Assembly (NCBI GenBank): GCA_031425195.1
Contig: JANPIX010000011.1
Location: forward strand, 1 to 64,000
Direction: 5' to 3'
Origin: JANPIX01 sp031425195
GTDB lineage: Bacteria > Pseudomonadota > Alphaproteobacteria > Rhodobacterales > Rhodobacteraceae
DNA length: 64,000 nucleotides
Made by a program: the position numbers and the translations under genes. A model generated the notes under the pieces. That model had not been told where the DNA came from, made no database searches, and worked only from the letters and a program-made list of their open reading frames with translations. Shown here piece after piece: positions 25,336 through 35,387 of this stretch. Numbering within the stretch: position 1 is the stretch's first letter; each line of letters begins with the position of its first letter.

Positions 25336-26333
25336 GCGCCCTCCAGCAGGATCGGGTCCTGCGCGAACAACTCGATCTCGGTCCCCGCGACCAGATCCAT
25401 GCCTTGCGGCAAATGTGCTATCAGAATGCGCCCCGGGTCAGAAACCGGGGTCAGATGCGCCCGCAGATACCCGCCGAAATAGGCGGCATCGATCACCCGC
25501 GCCCGGCCAAGTGGAATGGGCCCCGCAGGCCCGATGTTTTCGGGCCGCAGCACCACGGTCCCATGCCCCGCCATGATCGGCCCCAACGGCGTCATCCCCT
25601 GCGTCAGGGGGATCACGTTCACCTCGCCCATGAACCCCGCCACAAACAGGCTTGCAGGGGCCGTATAAATCCGGCGCGGCGTCGCCGCCTGTTCGATGCG
25701 CCCGGCATTCATCACCACGATCCGGTCGGCAATCGCCATCGCCTCTTCCTGATCATGTGTCACATGCACAAAGGTTGTGCCCACCCGCCGCTGGATCGCC
25801 TTCAACTCGTCCTGCATCTGCCGCCGCAGCTTGAGGTCAAGCGCCCCAAGCGGTTCGTCCAGAAGCAAAACCTCCGGCTCCACGGCCAGCGCACGCGCCA
25901 GTGCCACACGTTGCCGCTGCCCGCCCGAAAGCTCGTGCGGACGGCGGGTCGATGCGCCCTCCAGCCCGACGATCGCCAGCATCGTATCCGCCTTGGCCGC
26001 CCGCGTGGCACGGTCAACGTTGCGCATCCGCAACCCGAACGCCACGTTGTCGCGCAGCGTCATGTGCGGGAACAGGGCGTAATCCTGAAACACAGTTGTC
26101 GTGGGCCGATCCTTCGGCGGCACATGCGTCTGGTCCTGCCCGCCAATCAGCACGGTCCCCGCCGTCGGCGCAAGAAACCCGCCAAGGATCGACAACAGGG
26201 TGGTCTTGCCACACCCCGATGGCCCCAGAAGCACGATATATTCGCCCGCCCCGATGGTCAGGTTGATCCCGCCCAACGCGACCGCGGTGCCGTAAGTCTT
26301 TGTCACGTCACGGATTTCAACCCCGGCTGTCAT
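25332..26333 (-). CDS. ABC importer ATP-binding protein (polyamine/opine type)
   Basis: A 333-residue ATPase with Walker A GPSGCGKTT, Q-loop VFQDYALFPHM, signature LSGGQRQRVALARAL, Walker B VLLLDEP and the switch His in THDQEEAMA. A C-terminal TOBE-like region begins around residue 240. The subfamily energises importers of spermidine/putrescine and related cations (PotA-like). It overlaps the permease gene upstream and the MBL gene downstream by four bases. Substrate is probably a polyamine or guanidino compound, inferred from the neighbouring ureohydrolase. Confidence 0.92.
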   Translation of the reverse strand: MTAGVEIRDVTKTYGTAVALGGINLTIGAGEYIVLLGPSGCGKTTLLSILGGFLAPTAGTVLIGGQDQTHVPPKDRPTTTVFQDYALFPHMTLRDNVAFGLRMRNVDRATRAAKADTMLAIVGLEGASTRRPHELSGGQRQRVALARALAVEPEVLLLDEPLGALDLKLRRQMQDELKAIQRRVGTTFVHVTHDQEEAMAIADRIVVMNAGRIEQAATPRRIYTAPASLFVAGFMGEVNVIPLTQGMTPLGPIMAGHGTVVLRPENIGPAGPIPLGRARVIDAAYFGGYLRAHLTPVSDPGRILIAHLPQGMDLVAGTEIELFAQDPILLEGA

Positions 26334-27100
26334 CGTCTTGTCCTGCGGAATACGGCCAACTCAAGGGTGACCACCATGACCACCGACACCAGAAACACAA
26401 GACTGCCGATGGCATTCGTCTTGGGGTTCAGCCCCGATTTCAACAGCGACCAGATTTCCACCGGCAAGGTCACGTCAAACCGGGTCAGCAGGTACGCGAT
26501 GATGAATTCGTCCCATGAAAACGTGACCGACAGGAAGAATGCGGCCAACAGCGACGGCGCAAGCATCGGTGCCGTGATGTGCCACAGAACCTGCATCTCG
26601 CCCGCGCCCAGATCCCGCGCGGCGCGTTCCGCGTTGCGCTGATGGTCACCCATCGCCGCATAGACGATGGCAAAACACAAAGGCAGGTTGATCACCACAT
26701 GCCCGATCCCCGTGGCCCACAGCGATACCGTCAGCCCCAGACTGTTCCACATCCCCAACAGGCCAAGTGCTATGATCAGATAACTGGTCGTCAACGGCGC
26801 GATCAGCACCCCGCGCATCAGGGCCGATCCCGGCAACCGGTACCGCGCCAGCGCCACCGCCGCCAGAAACCCCAGAACCAGTGCTGCTGCCGATGACACC
26901 ACAGCCACCAGAAACGAATGGCCAAGCGCCGCCATCAGATCACTGTCGCCCAACACCGCCTCATACCATTTCAGGGACGGCCCGTTGAACGGCGGCACAG
27001 GCAGACGTCCGCCTTGAAAACTGAACAGCACAAGAATCGCGACAGGCAGGAAGATGAACCCGTAAAGCACCGCCGCGTAGATCGGGGCAAAAACTTTCAT
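26330..27100 (-). CDS. ABC importer permease (PotC-like)
   Basis: Inner-membrane permease of 256 residues, starting MKVFAPIYAAVLYGFIFLPV, with about six helices and the EAA-type loop that contacts the ATPase (ERAARDLGAGEMQVLWHITAP). The pattern matches the second permease of polyamine-type importers. The start at 27100 overlaps the end of the upstream permease by four bases; a longer frame to 27289 lies inside that gene and is rejected. Confidence 0.9.
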   Translation of the reverse strand: MKVFAPIYAAVLYGFIFLPVAILVLFSFQGGRLPVPPFNGPSLKWYEAVLGDSDLMAALGHSFLVAVVSSAAALVLGFLAAVALARYRLPGSALMRGVLIAPLTTSYLIIALGLLGMWNSLGLTVSLWATGIGHVVINLPLCFAIVYAAMGDHQRNAERAARDLGAGEMQVLWHITAPMLAPSLLAAFFLSVTFSWDEFIIAYLLTRFDVTLPVEIWSLLKSGLNPKTNAIGSLVFLVSVVMVVTLELAVFRRTRR

Positions 27101-27942
27101 ACCCGGTCCAGCCGCAACCACCGCGCCGACGCGGCATAGGCAAGGGTGATGGTCCCCATCAGGATCACCGACAAGGCCGACGCCATCGGAAAGTTCCCCT
27201 GCCGGCCCAGTTGCAGCATGATGATCTGCGGCAGGGTCAGTTCGTTGTTGCCGCCCAGAATCTGCGGCGTCACATAATCGCCGATGCACAGAACAAAGGT
27301 CAGAAACGCCCCCGTGATGATCCCGGGAAGCGTCAGGGGCAGGATCACATGCCAGAACACGCGCACCGGCCCCGCCCCCAGATCGGCCGCTGCCCGTGCA
27401 TAATTGGGCGGCAATTGCCGCAGATTGGCATAGACGGTCAGCGTCAGAAGCATGACAAAGAAATGCGTGAACCCGATCACCGTCGCCGTCCGCGTCGCCG
27501 CAATCTCCAAGGGTGCACCGGTCAGTCCAACCGCCATCAGCGCCTTGTTAATCACGCCGTTCTGCCCCAGAACCAGCGCCCAACTGTAAGACCGCACCAC
27601 ATAAGACGTCCAGAACGGCAGCACCGCCATCAACAGCGCCAACCGCTGCCACCGCGTCGGCACCCGCATCGCTATGATCCACGCAAGCGGATAGGCGAGC
27701 AGCACCGATACCACCGTCACCGTCGACGCAATTTCCAGTGATACAGTCAGGCCCCGGAAATAGGCCGGATCGCCCAGAAACTTGGCATAATTATCCAGAA
27801 AGAACCCGTGTTCGACCGTCCGCCCCTGCATCCGCGCAAAGGAAAGCGCCACCATCGCGGCAAACGGCACCACAAAGAATGCCAGCACCCACAGCATCGC
27901 AGGTGCTAGCAGCGCAAACCCGATGCGGCGGTCGGACGGCAT
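27097..27942 (-). CDS. ABC importer permease (PotB-like)
   Basis: Inner-membrane permease of 281 residues starting MPSDRRIGFALLAPAMLWVL, with six predicted helices and the EAA-type motif ARAAADLGAGPVRVFWHVILP. GDYVTPQILGG is typical of PotB-type permeases. Its ATG overlaps the stop of the binding-protein gene by one base (TGATG), so translation is coupled. Confidence 0.9.
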   Translation of the reverse strand: MPSDRRIGFALLAPAMLWVLAFFVVPFAAMVALSFARMQGRTVEHGFFLDNYAKFLGDPAYFRGLTVSLEIASTVTVVSVLLAYPLAWIIAMRVPTRWQRLALLMAVLPFWTSYVVRSYSWALVLGQNGVINKALMAVGLTGAPLEIAATRTATVIGFTHFFVMLLTLTVYANLRQLPPNYARAAADLGAGPVRVFWHVILPLTLPGIITGAFLTFVLCIGDYVTPQILGGNNELTLPQIIMLQLGRQGNFPMASALSVILMGTITLAYAASARWLRLDRV

Positions 27943-28991
27943 CACTGTTGCAGCATCTTGGTCCACAGGTCCTGCATCGCCGTATCCAGCGCCGCATCCG
28001 GGATCGGATATAGCTGCGCCCGCGCCAGATACTCTGCCTGACTGTCCCACCGCAGAACGGCCTTCTGATCGGCCGTCAGCGCATCCCCCGCCTTGGCGTT
28101 CGCGGGCATCCCCCAGTAACACGCACTCGTCGCAAGCCGCGCCTGTCCCTCGGGACTGACGATGTATTGCACGAATTCCAGCGCCGCATCCTTTTTGGTC
28201 GACGCCTCCAGCACCCCGATGCTTTGCGCCCAGCGGACGGCACCCTGTTTCGGGATGGTCCAGTCGAGGTTGGCGTTTTCGCCCGCCAGAACCGCCGTCA
28301 GCCATTCGCCGCCGCCCACCACGATGTCCACTTCGCCCGTCGCCAGCGCCGTCTGCGCCGACACCACGTCGCTCACCTGCCGCGACGCGGCCCGCAGCGC
28401 CATCAGCGGTGCCTCCAGCGTGCCAAGGTTTTCGGCGGTGATCCCGGCTGTCGGCACACCCGCCCCCATGGCAACCAACCCTAACACCGGCAGGTAATAG
28501 TCATAAATCGCGATGCGCCCGTCATATTTGCCCGAGGTCAACGCCGCCATGTCATCCATATCGGCAGGGTCAACCTTGGTCTTGTCATAGGCAATCGTGT
28601 TGTATCCGAACTTCTCGGTCACGGCATAGGTCTTGCCATCCCGCGTGTTGTTGTCGGCCATCACCACTTCGGGCCAGAAATCCGCCGTGGGCAGCGCCTC
28701 TGCGGGCAACTCCGCCATCAGCCCGGCATCGACGGCCCGGCCCACATCGACGGCGTCGATCACCAGAACATCCCAGTCGCCCGGCTGGCTCTGGTCCAGA
28801 ATGGCCAGCCCCGCCGCCGTGCCCTCATATTCCTTCAGGTTCACGCTGTGCCCCGTCGCCGCCTCGAACGGCTCGATCAGCGCCGCGTCGGCATGGTCGC
28901 ACCAGACCAGCGCGTTGATCTCTTCGGCAAAGGCAGGGTGCGCCGCAGCCAGGGCCACGATCGAGGCCGCAAGGGTGGTTTTCGCTTTCAT
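27942..28991 (-). CDS. ABC importer periplasmic substrate-binding protein (PotD/spermidine-putrescine class)
   Basis: A 349-residue exported protein with a signal peptide (residues 1-22, ending HPAFA). The mature part begins EEINALVWCDHADAALIEPFE, as in extracellular solute-binding proteins of the polyamine class. The first gene of a five-cistron operon (binding protein, two permeases, ATPase, MBL hydrolase) that ends with speB as sixth gene. It is divergent from a TetR regulator. The ligand cannot be read from the sequence; a guanidino compound or polyamine fits the context. Confidence 0.9.
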   Translation of the reverse strand: MKAKTTLAASIVALAAAHPAFAEEINALVWCDHADAALIEPFEAATGHSVNLKEYEGTAAGLAILDQSQPGDWDVLVIDAVDVGRAVDAGLMAELPAEALPTADFWPEVVMADNNTRDGKTYAVTEKFGYNTIAYDKTKVDPADMDDMAALTSGKYDGRIAIYDYYLPVLGLVAMGAGVPTAGITAENLGTLEAPLMALRAASRQVSDVVSAQTALATGEVDIVVGGGEWLTAVLAGENANLDWTIPKQGAVRWAQSIGVLEASTKKDAALEFVQYIVSPEGQARLATSACYWGMPANAKAGDALTADQKAVLRWDSQAEYLARAQLYPIPDAALDTAMQDLWTKMLQQ

Positions 28992-29096
28992 CACATCTCT
29001 CCACTGTTGGGGCCTCTGCGGGCGCTTGCTTTGAAATTGAAGTTCGCTCAGAATTAAAGTCAACATCAAATTTTCATCACTTTGGAAACAGACGCC
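28992..29096. promoter_or_regulatory. Divergent control region of ABC-speB operon and tetR
   Basis: This 105-bp gap is markedly AT-rich. On the minus strand TTGACT (-35-like) followed 17 bases later by TCAATT (-10-like) can be read from about 29067 toward 29040. An imperfect dyad around 29035-29065 could be the TetR operator. Assignments are tentative. Confidence 0.3.
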
Positions 29097-29711
29097 ATGA
29101 CAGGACTTCGCGCGCGTCAGAAGGCAGACCGCAGCCGCCGCATCATTCAGGCGGCGGCAGACCTGTTCCGCGAACAGGGCTTTGATGCCACCCGCATCGA
29201 AGATATCGCCGCCCGCGCCGAAGTGTCCGAAGGCACGGCCTACAATTACTTTCAGACGAAAGGCGATCTTCTGGTCGCCATCGTCTCGCGCGAGGTGGAA
29301 GAGGTGCTGCAGGCGGGCAAGGCGCTGATGGCCGCACCCCCGCGCAGCGTTCAGGACGGGCTTGACGCACTTTGCGCCGTCTATTTCGACCATTCGCTCG
29401 TTTACCTGTCGAAAGGGATGTGGCGTCAGGCGATGGCGTTTTCGATTTCGGCCCCCGATACCCCGTTTGGCCGCCGCTATACCGAACTTGATGGCCTTTT
29501 GCGCGGTCAGGTCTGCGATCTGATCGCCACCATGCAGGCGCGCGGTCTGGTGCGCGTCGGTCTGGATGTGGCGGCGCTGGGCGAGGTGGTGTTCAACAAT
29601 CTGAACATGATGTTCATCGAATTCACCAAAAGCGACCTTTCCGTCGCGGCCCTCAAACAGGCCGTCTCGCGGCAGAATGCGCCCCTCGCGCGGCTGATGG
29701 CTGTCCCGTAA
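29097..29711 (+). CDS. TetR-family transcriptional regulator
   Basis: A 204-residue regulator. The N-terminal DNA-binding domain (about residues 8-55) carries the helix-turn-helix TRIEDIAARAEVSEGTAYNYF followed by the usual KGDLLVAIV. The C-terminal ~145 residues are a helical ligand-binding domain. The ATG at 29097 is preferred to 29082. It is divergent from the importer/ureohydrolase operon and probably controls it, with the imported compound or a product as effector; it could also influence the urease genes that follow on its own strand. Confidence 0.9.
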   Translation: MTGLRARQKADRSRRIIQAAADLFREQGFDATRIEDIAARAEVSEGTAYNYFQTKGDLLVAIVSREVEEVLQAGKALMAAPPRSVQDGLDALCAVYFDHSLVYLSKGMWRQAMAFSISAPDTPFGRRYTELDGLLRGQVCDLIATMQARGLVRVGLDVAALGEVVFNNLNMMFIEFTKSDLSVAALKQAVSRQNAPLARLMAVP

Positions 29712-29856
29712 GCCCTGTTCGCCACCTGCACCAATCTTGTGCAAAACGCCCAAAGCATGGGCATCCGGCGCTTAATATCGCTCAACGGCAGCGGACGGCC
29801 CGGCAGCACCTTTGCACCCCGATGGTCCGGGTGGTCCGGTCGGCACCGGGGGCACA

Positions 29857-30678
29857 ATGCTGGACGCAACACCGATCATCCATCAACGGAGCATGGGCGA
29901 GGCGCGGGTCGCGCTTGACCTGCGCCATGGCCAGACACGGCTGGCGCGGCTGTGGCAATCGGGGTCGGGCAAGGCGATCCTGCCCCGTGTCGAAAACGGC
30001 GTGCCCGAAGTGGTGTTCCTGAACACCTCGGGCGGCCTGACCGGCGGCGACAGCCTGACCTACACGCTTGATGTTGGCGCGGGGTGCCGGGTTCTGGCCA
30101 CCACCCAAACCGCCGAACGCGCCTATCGCAGCGATGCGGGCACGGCGCGGGTCGATATCGCCATCACCGCCGGGGCAGGGGCCTCGGTCGACTGGATGCC
30201 GCAGGAAACCATCCTTTTCGACAGGGCACGCCTTGACCGCACCACCCGGATCGACCTGCATGCTGATGCGCGTTGCCTTTACGCCGAAACCGTCGTTCTG
30301 GGCCGCGCCGCCATGGGCGAAACGCTGGCACAGGTGCAGTTCCGCGACGACCGCCTGATCCGCCGCGCCGGACGCCCGGTGCTGGCCGAACCGCTGCTGC
30401 TGGACGACGCCTTCCTTGCCGACGCGCGGCGTCCGGCGCTTCTGGCCGGCCACCGCGCCTTTGCAACCGTCGCACTGATCGCCCCCGGTGCCGAAGATGC
30501 AGCTGCACCCCTGCGGGACATGCTGAATGAACCCGGCGTCACAGGGTCCGCATCCGGATTCGACGGCAAGACCGTGCTGCGCCTGCTTGCCGTCGATGGC
30601 TGGCCTTTGCGCCGGGTGATGGCGCGCGTGCTGGCCCACCTGACGGGACGACCCTTGCCACGTGTCTGGCAAATATGA
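29857..30678 (+). CDS. ureD: Urease accessory protein UreD
   Basis: Scaffold of the UreDFG complex that activates apo-urease by nickel insertion. The 273-residue protein has the family segments NTSGGLTGGDSLTYTLDVG, TTQTAERAYRS, DWMPQETILFDRARLDR and LRLLAVDGWPLRRVM. ATG at 29857 gives the normal length. It is the first gene of a collinear cluster ureD-ureA-small ORF-ureB-small ORF-ureC-ureE-ureF-ureG; ureA follows nine bases later. Confidence 0.94.
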   Translation: MLDATPIIHQRSMGEARVALDLRHGQTRLARLWQSGSGKAILPRVENGVPEVVFLNTSGGLTGGDSLTYTLDVGAGCRVLATTQTAERAYRSDAGTARVDIAITAGAGASVDWMPQETILFDRARLDRTTRIDLHADARCLYAETVVLGRAAMGETLAQVQFRDDRLIRRAGRPVLAEPLLLDDAFLADARRPALLAGHRAFATVALIAPGAEDAAAPLRDMLNEPGVTGSASGFDGKTVLRLLAVDGWPLRRVMARVLAHLTGRPLPRVWQI

Positions 30679-30687
30679 GGAACGACG

Positions 30688-30990
30688 ATGAACCTGACCC
30701 CGCGAGAGCGTGAAAAACTCCTGATCAGCGTCGCCGCCATGGTGGCGCGTGGCCGCCTTGCACGCGGCGTCAAACTGAACCACCCCGAGGCGATTGCCCT
30801 GATCACCGATTTCGTCGTCGAAGGCGCGCGCGATGGCCGTACGGTGGCCGATCTGATGTCGGCAGGGGCCCATGTGATCACCGCCGATCAGTGCATGACG
30901 GGCGTGCCCGACATGATCCATTCCGTTCAGGTCGAAGCGACCTTTCCTGACGGCACCAAACTCGTGACCGTCCATCACCCCATCAGGTAA
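30688..30990 (+). CDS. ureA: Urease subunit gamma
   Basis: Smallest structural subunit of the urease trimer-of-heterotrimers. The 100-residue length and signatures MNLTPREREKLLISVAAMVA, LNHPEAIALI, DLMSAGAHVITADQCM and VTVHHPIR are diagnostic. An AGGAA ribosome site precedes it. Confidence 0.97.
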   Translation: MNLTPREREKLLISVAAMVARGRLARGVKLNHPEAIALITDFVVEGARDGRTVADLMSAGAHVITADQCMTGVPDMIHSVQVEATFPDGTKLVTVHHPIR

Positions 30991-31000
30991 AGGCATCAAC

Positions 31001-31159
31001 ATGCGCAGTCTTGCTTTCTTTCTGTTTCTGACAGCCCCCGCCTTCGCCGACGAAGGGCTGCATCATCATCCCCATGGCGTCGAATTCGGCTGGCTGGTCG
31101 CCGCCGTTGCGGGTGTCGTGGGCGGCCTTGCCCTGTCGCGGTTTTGGGGGCGCAAATGA
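31001..31159 (+). CDS. 52-residue exported His-rich membrane peptide within the urease operon
   Basis: A small gene between ureA and ureB. The product has an N-terminal hydrophobic segment that reads as a signal peptide (MRSLAFFLFLTAPAFA), then a His cluster (GLHHHPHGVE), then a second hydrophobic segment (WLVAAVAGVVGGLALS) ending RFWGRK. It starts 10 bases after ureA, and its TGA overlaps the ureB ATG (ATGA), so it is locked into the operon. A role in nickel handling at the membrane is an attractive inference from the His cluster but unproven. Confidence 0.75.
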   Translation: MRSLAFFLFLTAPAFADEGLHHHPHGVEFGWLVAAVAGVVGGLALSRFWGRK

Positions 31160-31461
31160 TCCCCGGCGAAGTGATGGTGGCGGTTGGAACGATCACCTTG
31201 AACGCAGGCGCAGTCCAGACGGTGCTGACCGTGGCCAACACCGGCGACCGGCCTATTCAGGTCGGCTCGCATTACCATTTCGCGGAAACCAACGCCGGTC
31301 TGGCCTTTGACAGGGCGGCGGCACGCGGTCTGCGCCTCGATATCGCGGCAGGAACGGCGGTGCGCTTCGAACCCGGCCAGACCCGCGAAGTTCGTTTGGT
31401 GCCATTTGGCGGTTCGCGGGTTGTCTATGGCTTCAACGGTGCTGTCATGGGCGCGTTGTAG
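31156..31461 (+). CDS. ureB: Urease subunit beta
   Basis: Structural urease subunit of 101 residues with MIPGEVMVAVGTITLNAG, VANTGDRPIQVGSHYHFAETN, FEPGQTREVRLVPFGG and RVVYGFNG. The ATG at 31156 overlaps the upstream small ORF stop; the four extra residues from 31144 are not family-like. Confidence 0.97.
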   Translation: MIPGEVMVAVGTITLNAGAVQTVLTVANTGDRPIQVGSHYHFAETNAGLAFDRAAARGLRLDIAAGTAVRFEPGQTREVRLVPFGGSRVVYGFNGAVMGAL

Positions 31462-31509
31462 CGTACCCTGTACCCCCGCCGTCCCGGCACCCGAAAAAGG
31501 ATGATCATC

Positions 31510-31833
31510 ATGCCCGCCAATTCCCCCGCCGAAATGCTGCGCCTGTCGATGCAGATGGGCCTGATGACGTTCGAGGCGCAGCGCATCGTGATGATGCGAC
31601 TGTGGGGCATGGGCGGGTACTGGAACGTCCTGCCCACCGAAAACGCCCGCATGGTCGAAGAAAAGACCATCGCCGTTGCCGCCTCGGCCCGCGCTGCAAC
31701 CCGCGCCATCCGTCAGGGCAAATCGCCCGCCGGGGTGGCCCTTGCCGCGATGAAACCGGTGCGCGCAAAGACGACTGCCAACGCAAAACGTCTGGGCTTG
31801 CGCGGCCCCGCGATCCCCAAACCCAAACCCTGA
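31510..31833 (+). CDS. Small helical protein between ureB and ureC (phasin-like, function unknown)
   Basis: A 107-residue Met/Ala/Lys-rich protein (PANSPAEMLRLSMQMGLMTF, ENARMVEEKTIAVAASARAA, TTANAKRLGLRGPAIP), mostly helix by eye. Homologues in this family are often mislabelled antifreeze protein; the general look is closer to phasin-type proteins. AAAAAGG upstream gives better spacing to the ATG at 31510 than to 31501. It is conserved in position within the urease operon, 15 bases before ureC. No motif identifies a biochemical role. Confidence 0.75.
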   Translation: MPANSPAEMLRLSMQMGLMTFEAQRIVMMRLWGMGGYWNVLPTENARMVEEKTIAVAASARAATRAIRQGKSPAGVALAAMKPVRAKTTANAKRLGLRGPAIPKPKP

Positions 31834-31847
31834 TCCCGGAGCCTGCG

Positions 31848-33554
<1,707 letters not shown>

Positions 33555-33564
33555 TGCGATTGAA

Positions 33565-34032
33565 ATGATGATCCCTCCCGCCCAGCCCACCGCACAAACC
33601 CTGCACCGCGCCGGCAACTGGCCCCGCCTTGCCACGGGCCGGGTCGTGCTGGGCTATGACGAACGCTTTCTGCGCCGCAAACGGCTGGTCACGTCGGGTG
33701 GTGACAGCTTTGTCGTGGACCTTGCCGAAACCACCAATCTGCACGCCGGTGACGCGTTCGAACTGACCGATGGCCGCATCATCGAAATCGCCGCCGCCGT
33801 GGAAGAGGTGCTGGTGATCACCGGCGATTTGACCCGCCTTGCGTGGCACATCGGCAACCGCCACACCCCCTGCCAGATCGAACCCGCGCGCCTTGTGATC
33901 CGCGCCGATCCCGTGCTGGCCGACATGCTGCGCGGTTTGGGCGCGCAGGTCACCCCCGCCACCGAACCCTTCACCCCCGAAGGCGGCGCTTATGGCCTTG
34001 GCCGGACAATGGGCCATGACCACAGCCACTGA
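33565..34032 (+). CDS. ureE: Urease accessory protein UreE
   Basis: Nickel metallochaperone that delivers Ni to UreG. The 155-residue protein (or 154 from the second ATG at 33568) has an N-terminal domain with RLATGRVVLGYDERFLRRKR and a C-terminal metal-binding domain with LAWHIGNRHTPCQIE and a short His tail, GHDHSH. Its last 17 bases overlap ureF. Confidence 0.94.
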   Translation: MMIPPAQPTAQTLHRAGNWPRLATGRVVLGYDERFLRRKRLVTSGGDSFVVDLAETTNLHAGDAFELTDGRIIEIAAAVEEVLVITGDLTRLAWHIGNRHTPCQIEPARLVIRADPVLADMLRGLGAQVTPATEPFTPEGGAYGLGRTMGHDHSH

Positions 34033-34666
34033 CACGGGGCAGGGCCTTCTGTCCCTTGTGCAATGGCTGTCCCCGGCCTTTCCCACCGGGGCCTATGCCT
34101 ATTCCCACGGGCTCGAAGTGGCGATGGCCGCGGGTGAGGTGACCGATACCGAAACCCTGACCGACTGGCTGTCAGATATCCTGACGCACGGGTCGGGCTG
34201 GACGGATGCCGTCCTTCTGGCGCGCGGTCTGGTGCCGGGTGCCCCGCTTGACCCCTTGGCCGATCTGGCACAGGCGCTGGCGGCATCGGCCGAACGCTGG
34301 CAGGAAACCCGCGATCAGGGGGCCGCACTTGCCGCCACGGTGGCTGCCCTTACCGGCGCGGACCAACCGCCCTATCCCCTGCCCGTTGCCATAGCCCACG
34401 CGGCGCGCCCGCTTGGCCTGCCTGTGGAACAGGTTGTCGGCCTTTACCTCCACGCCTTCGCCTCCAACCTCGTGTCCTGTGCCGTGCGGTTCATCCCCCT
34501 TGGCCAGACGCAGGGGCAACAGGTGCTCGCGGCGCTGCATCCCCACATCACCCGCCTTGCCCGTGCCGCTACGCACCCCGACGCACAACTTGCCACTTCG
34601 GCCCTGCGCGCGGATGTTCACAGCCTGCTGCACGAAACCCACCAACCAAGGATCTTTCGCACATGA
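34016..34666 (+). CDS. ureF: Urease accessory protein UreF
   Basis: Helical protein that bridges UreD and the UreG GTPase. The start MTTATDTGQGLLSLVQWLSP at 34016 gives 216 residues; the motif FPTGAYAYSHGLEVAMAAGEV and the segment FASNLVSCAVRFIPLGQTQGQ are typical. It overlaps ureE by 17 bases and ureG by ATGA. Confidence 0.94.
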   Translation: MTTATDTGQGLLSLVQWLSPAFPTGAYAYSHGLEVAMAAGEVTDTETLTDWLSDILTHGSGWTDAVLLARGLVPGAPLDPLADLAQALAASAERWQETRDQGAALAATVAALTGADQPPYPLPVAIAHAARPLGLPVEQVVGLYLHAFASNLVSCAVRFIPLGQTQGQQVLAALHPHITRLARAATHPDAQLATSALRADVHSLLHETHQPRIFRT

Positions 34667-35286
34667 CACAGCACGGCCCCCTAAAGGTTGGCATTGGCGG
34701 CCCGGTGGGCGCAGGCAAGACCACGCTGACCGAACAGTTGTGCCGCGCGCTCGCGCACCGCTGTTCGATGGCCGTCATCACCAATGACATCTACACCCGC
34801 GAAGACGCCGAATACCTGATGCGCGCGCAGGTTCTGCCGATGGACCGCATTCGCGGCGTCGAAACCGGCGGCTGCCCCCACACCGCGATCCGTGAGGATG
34901 CAAGCATCAACCTTGCCGCCGTGGCCGACCTGCGCCGACTGCATCAGAACCTTGACCTGATCCTGATCGAATCCGGTGGCGACAATCTGGCCGCCACCTT
35001 CAGCCCGGAACTGGCCGATCTGTCGATCTATGTGATCGACACCGCCGCAGGCCAGGACATCCCCCGCAAGAAAGGGCCGGGCGTCACCCGGTCCGACCTG
35101 CTGGTCGTCAACAAGACCGACCTTGCCCCCCATGTCGGCGTCGATCTGGCGCTGCTGCAGTCCGATACCGCAACAGCGCGCGGCACCCGGCCCTATGTCA
35201 TGGCCCGCCTTCGCGCGGGGCAGGGCGTCGACCGCATCGTGGACTTCCTGCAAACCGAAGGCGGCCTCGCGCTTTTGCCCGCTTGA
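34663..35286 (+). CDS. ureG: Urease accessory GTPase UreG
   Basis: SIMIBI-class GTPase that couples GTP hydrolysis to nickel insertion. The 207-residue protein has the P-loop GIGGPVGAGKTTL, the nickel-binding CPH motif in GGCPHTAIR, ESGGDNLAATFSPELAD and the guanine-specifying NKTD. It ends the urease cluster; a two-component system begins about 100 bases downstream. Confidence 0.97.
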   Translation: MTQHGPLKVGIGGPVGAGKTTLTEQLCRALAHRCSMAVITNDIYTREDAEYLMRAQVLPMDRIRGVETGGCPHTAIREDASINLAAVADLRRLHQNLDLILIESGGDNLAATFSPELADLSIYVIDTAAGQDIPRKKGPGVTRSDLLVVNKTDLAPHVGVDLALLQSDTATARGTRPYVMARLRAGQGVDRIVDFLQTEGGLALLPA

Positions 35287-35387
35287 CCGATCTGTTTGTG
35301 CTCTTGTTCCCCCAAATCAGACCAAAGCCTGTTTCCGCCCACCACCGATCCGGCTAAGATCATGCCACGTCTTTGGCCGGAGCCTCC

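Noticed and set aside
31510..31833. Label antifreeze protein for the gene between ureB and ureC
   Set aside because: No ice-binding repeat is visible; the label appears to be a transferred misannotation.
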